Assembly: GCF_001651855.1 (NCBI RefSeq)
Contig: NZ_LNQC01000043.1
Coordinates: 1 to 64,000 of the forward strand
Direction of reading: 5' to 3'
Length of the DNA stretch: 64,000 nucleotides
DNA from: Sinorhizobium americanum
GTDB lineage: Bacteria > Pseudomonadota > Alphaproteobacteria > Rhizobiales > Rhizobiaceae
The position numbers were made by a program, and so were the translations under genes. Below, in pieces: positions 61,330 to 64,000 of this stretch. The notes beneath the pieces were generated by a model, which was given only the letters and a program-made list of their open reading frames with translations, was not told the DNA's origin and did no database searches. Every line of letters begins with the position of its first letter. Positions within the stretch are counted from its first letter, which is position 1.

Positions 61330-62571
61330 TTAAAGATCGAGCACCAGACGTTCCGGATCCTCGAGGCTTTCCTTGACGCGCACCAGGAAGGTCACGGCTT
61401 CCTTGCCGTCGACGATGCGATGGTCATAAGAGAGCGCCAGATACATCATCGGACGGATGACGACCTGACCGCCGATCGCGACCGGCCGGTCCTGGATCTT
61501 GTGCATGCCGAGGATGCCCGACTGCGGTGCGTTGAGGATCGGCGAGGACATCAGCGAACCGTAGACGCCGCCATTGGAGATGGTGAAGGTGCCGCCCTGC
61601 ATGTCAGCCATCGACAGCGTTCCGTCGCGTGCCGCCTTGCCGAGACGGCCGATGTCCTTCTCGATCTCGGCGATCGACATCTGGTCGGCATCGCGCACAA
61701 TCGGCACCACCAGACCCTTGTCGGTGCCGACGGCAACGCCGATGTGGCAGTAGTTCTTGTAGATGATGTCGGTGCCGTCGATCTCTGCGTTGACAGCCGG
61801 CAACTCCTTGAGCGCGTGGGTGACGGCCTTGGTGAAGAAGCCCATGAAGCCGAGCTTCACGCCATGCTTCTTCTCGAAGATATCCTTGTACTTGTTGCGC
61901 AGGCTCATGACCGCGCTCATGTCCACCTCGTTATAGGTGGTGAGCATCGCGGCGGTGTTCTGCGCGTCCTTCAAGCGCCGGGCGATCGTCTGGCGCAGGC
62001 GGGTCATCTTGACGCGCTCTTCGCGGACAGCATCTTCGGCGGGCGCCGGGCCACGCGCCTGGACCTTGGCCGGTTCAGCGGCGGGCGCCGAAATCCCCTT
62101 GGCGACGGCGGCGAGCACATCACCCTTCAGCACCTGTCCGCGCTTGCCCGAGCCGTCGATCTGGTCGGCGGAGAGGTTGTTTTCAGCGATGAGCTTGGCG
62201 GCCGACGGAGCAGCCGGCATCGAGGATTGCGCCTGCGGTGCGGCAGCGGCAGACTGTGCAGGCGGAGCGGCAGCGGCGGCTGCAGGCTCCGGCTTCTTTT
62301 CGGCTGCGGCCGGGGCGGCTGCAGCGGCACCGGCGCCTTCGGCGATCTGGCCGAGCAGCGCGCCGAGGCCGACGGTCTCACCAGCCTGCGCGACGATTTC
62401 CGAAAGCGTACCGGCGGTCGGGGCCGGCACTTCGATCGTCACCTTGTCGGTCTCAAGCTCGAGGATCGGCTCGTCGGCCTTGATCGCATCGCCGACCTTC
62501 TTGAACCAGGTCCCGACGGTCGCTTCGCTGACGGATTCGCCGAGGGTAGGAACGCGGATTTCTGTTGCCAT
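61330..62571 (-). CDS. sucB: Dihydrolipoamide succinyltransferase (E2) of 2-oxoglutarate dehydrogenase (413 aa)
   Basis: Core of the OGDH complex. One lipoyl domain (residues 1-76, lipoyl Lys43 in [10 protein letters not shown]), an Ala/Pro/Ser-rich linker (about 80-135), a subunit-binding domain (about 145-180, [24 protein letters not shown]), and the catalytic domain with DHRIVDG (His384, Asp388). All residues for function are present. The gap to sucA is 61 bp, so the two are cotranscribed. Confidence 0.97.
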   Translation of the reverse strand: MATEIRVPTLGESVSEATVGTWFKKVGDAIKADEPILELETDKVTIEVPAPTAGTLSEIVAQAGETVGLGALLGQIAEGAGAAAAAPAAAEKKPEPAAAAAAPPAQSAAAAPQAQSSMPAAPSAAKLIAENNLSADQIDGSGKRGQVLKGDVLAAVAKGISAPAAEPAKVQARGPAPAEDAVREERVKMTRLRQTIARRLKDAQNTAAMLTTYNEVDMSAVMSLRNKYKDIFEKKHGVKLGFMGFFTKAVTHALKELPAVNAEIDGTDIIYKNYCHIGVAVGTDKGLVVPIVRDADQMSIAEIEKDIGRLGKAARDGTLSMADMQGGTFTISNGGVYGSLMSSPILNAPQSGILGMHKIQDRPVAIGGQVVIRPMMYLALSYDHRIVDGKEAVTFLVRVKESLEDPERLVLDL

Positions 62572-62632
62572 GATTTTTGTTCCGTTTGATCAGATATCTG
62601 TTTCTGTCGAGTGCAGGACGTGGGGGACTTGA

Positions 62633-64000
62633 TCAGCCCCCCAGCGCATCCTCGAGGAAGGCGGCAAGCTGCGCCATATGCTTGGACATCAGGCCGGTTG
62701 CCGGCGAAGCGGCGGCCGGACGGCCGGTGTAGCGCACCCGCTGGTACTTGGCGTCGATATGGGCAAGGACCCATTCGAGATAGGGGTCGATGAACGACCA
62801 GGCGCCCATGTTCTTCGGTTCTTCCTGGCACCAGACCATCTCCGCATGGCGGAAGCGGCTGAGCTCGTTGATCAGCGCCTTGGCCGGGAACGGATAGAGC
62901 TGTTCGACGCGCAGCAGGTAGATGTCGTCGATGCCGCGCTTTTCGCGCTCTTCGAGAAGATCGTAGTAGACCTTGCCCGAGCACATCACGACGCGACGGA
63001 TCTTCGAATCCTTCTGCAGCTTGATCGGTCCGTCCTTGATGACTTCAGCGTCGTCCCACAGCAGCCGGTGGAAGGAGCTCTCGCCGGCCATTTCGGACAG
63101 GCTGGAGATCGCCCGCTTGTGGCGCAGCAGCGACTTCGGCGTCATCAGGACCAGCGGCTTGCGGAAGTCACGCTTCACCTGGCGGCGCAGGATGTGGAAG
63201 TAGTTTGCCGGGGTGGTGACGTTGGCGACCTGCATGTTGTCTTCCGCGCAGAGCTGCAGGAAGCGCTCGAGGCGGGCCGAGGAGTGCTCCGGTCCCTGGC
63301 CTTCATAGCCGTGCGGCAGCAGGCAGACGAGGCCCGACATGCGCAGCCACTTGCGTTCGCCGGACGAGACGAACTGGTCGAAGACCACTTGCGCGCCGTT
63401 GGCGAAGTCGCCGAACTGGGCCTCCCACAGCGTCAGCGCATTGGGACGGGCGAGCGAGTAGCCATATTCGAAGCCGAGCACCGCCTCTTCCGAGAGCATC
63501 GAGTTGATGACCTCGTAGCGCGCCTGGGTCGGCGACAGATTGGCGAGCGGAATATAGCGCTCTTCGGTCTCCTGATCGTAGAGGACCGAGTGGCGCTGCG
63601 AGAAGGTGCCGCGCTCGCAGTCCTGACCCGACAGGCGGATCTTCGTCCCTTCGGTGACGAGCGTACCGAAGGCAAGCGCCTCAGCCATCGCCCAGTCGAT
63701 GCCCTCGCCGGTCTGAACCATGTTGGCGCGGTTTTCCATGAAGCGCTGGATAGTTCGGTGCGCGGTGAAGCCGGTCGGAATCTCCGAGAGCTTGCGGCCG
63801 ATTTCCTTGAGTTGCTTCATCGGCACCGAAGTCCGGCCGCGACGCTGCTCATCCTGGTTGTCGGCGGTGCGCAGGCCCGACCATACACCGTCGAGCCAGT
63901 CGGCCTTGTTCGGCTTGTAGGACTGGCCGGCCTCGAACTCCTGCTCGAGATGGGCTCGCCAATCGGCCTTCATCTTCTCGACTTCGCCCTCGCTGAGGAT
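62633..64000 (-). CDS. sucA: 2-oxoglutarate dehydrogenase E1 component, 3' part (cut by window edge)
   Basis: C-terminal 455 residues of the thiamine-diphosphate-dependent E1 subunit. Visible: the GFTAHRTIQRFMENRANM region, GEGIDWAMAEALAFGTLV, LSGQDCERGTFSQRHSVLYD (ThDP-domain motif, in part), FGDFANGAQVVFDQF and LLPHGYEGQGPEHSSARLERFLQ. The frame is open up to base 64000, so the gene starts outside the window. It decarboxylates 2-oxoglutarate and passes succinyl groups to SucB. Confidence 0.96.
   Translation of the reverse strand: MLSEGEVEKMKADWRAHLEQEFEAGQSYKPNKADWLDGVWSGLRTADNQDEQRRGRTSVPMKQLKEIGRKLSEIPTGFTAHRTIQRFMENRANMVQTGEGIDWAMAEALAFGTLVTEGTKIRLSGQDCERGTFSQRHSVLYDQETEERYIPLANLSPTQARYEVINSMLSEEAVLGFEYGYSLARPNALTLWEAQFGDFANGAQVVFDQFVSSGERKWLRMSGLVCLLPHGYEGQGPEHSSARLERFLQLCAEDNMQVANVTTPANYFHILRRQVKRDFRKPLVLMTPKSLLRHKRAISSLSEMAGESSFHRLLWDDAEVIKDGPIKLQKDSKIRRVVMCSGKVYYDLLEEREKRGIDDIYLLRVEQLYPFPAKALINELSRFRHAEMVWCQEEPKNMGAWSFIDPYLEWVLAHIDAKYQRVRYTGRPAAASPATGLMSKHMAQLAAFLEDALGG

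Overview
The window is a high-GC alphaproteobacterial chromosome segment that looks like Sinorhizobium/Ensifer or a very close relative. The pointers are the glpR-glpD-glpSTPQUV glycerol locus in its rhizobial order, mur divergent from sitABCD with a Mur-type box between them, an atpHAGDC cluster without the Fo genes, a sucA-sucB...lpdA block, and several copies of the paired GC-rich intergenic palindromes common in Rhizobiaceae. There is no phage, insertion sequence, CRISPR array, rRNA or tRNA that I can support. Most of the window is core or near-core metabolism.

Layout. 0.1-2.2 kb: two tandem DUF1801 genes (-) and a DUF899 gene (+). 2.5-10.3 kb: tamA and a very long tamB (+), the latter carrying a clear 478-residue internal tandem duplication. 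10.5-13.8 kb: a VOC protein, then an Lrp-type regulator divergent from arginase (rocF) and ornithine aminotransferase (rocD), which together turn arginine into glutamate semialdehyde. 14.0-16.7 kb: a cheW and a soluble PAS-PAS chemoreceptor ending in a CheR-tether-like pentapeptide. 16.9-25.1 kb (-): an SDR gene, an fdsR-like LysR regulator and the NAD-dependent molybdenum formate dehydrogenase operon fdsGBA-fdhD-fdsD.

25.3-33.7 kb (+): glpR, glpD and the glycerol ABC importer. Its two ATPases carry complementary motif losses, which predicts one competent and one degenerate ATP site. 34.0-36.2 kb: an NCS2 nucleobase permease and a nucleoside/nucleobase deaminase. 36.2-40.3 kb: mur and the manganese importer sitABCD. 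40.6-43.2 kb: a membrane-anchored rhizobial protein, a second Lrp regulator, and a divergent saccharopine-dehydrogenase-family enzyme that may be a lysine dehydrogenase. 43.5-48.6 kb (-): the F1 ATP synthase genes.

48.8-57.7 kb: a small DUF4345-like membrane protein, priA, a transaldolase, a periplasmic MauG/cytochrome-c-peroxidase-like dihaem protein in a stretch that looks less GC-rich, an acyltransferase, xerC, a TraB/GumN protein and a DUF2867 protein. 57.8-64 kb (-): lpdA, an SDR, a secreted small protein, a LysE exporter, sucB and the 3' part of sucA, which runs off the right edge.

The recurring theme is local control of catabolism: regulator genes sit beside the enzymes they probably control (Lrp/arginase, Lrp/lysine, FdsR/formate, GlpR/glycerol, Mur/manganese), and in each case the intergenic region holds a palindrome that could be the operator. 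I did not find a convincing wholly new multi-gene system. The least explained items are the duplicated TamB, the asymmetric glycerol ATPase pair, the orphan dihaem cytochrome, the permease-deaminase pair, and the histone-H1-like tail on a DUF1801 protein.
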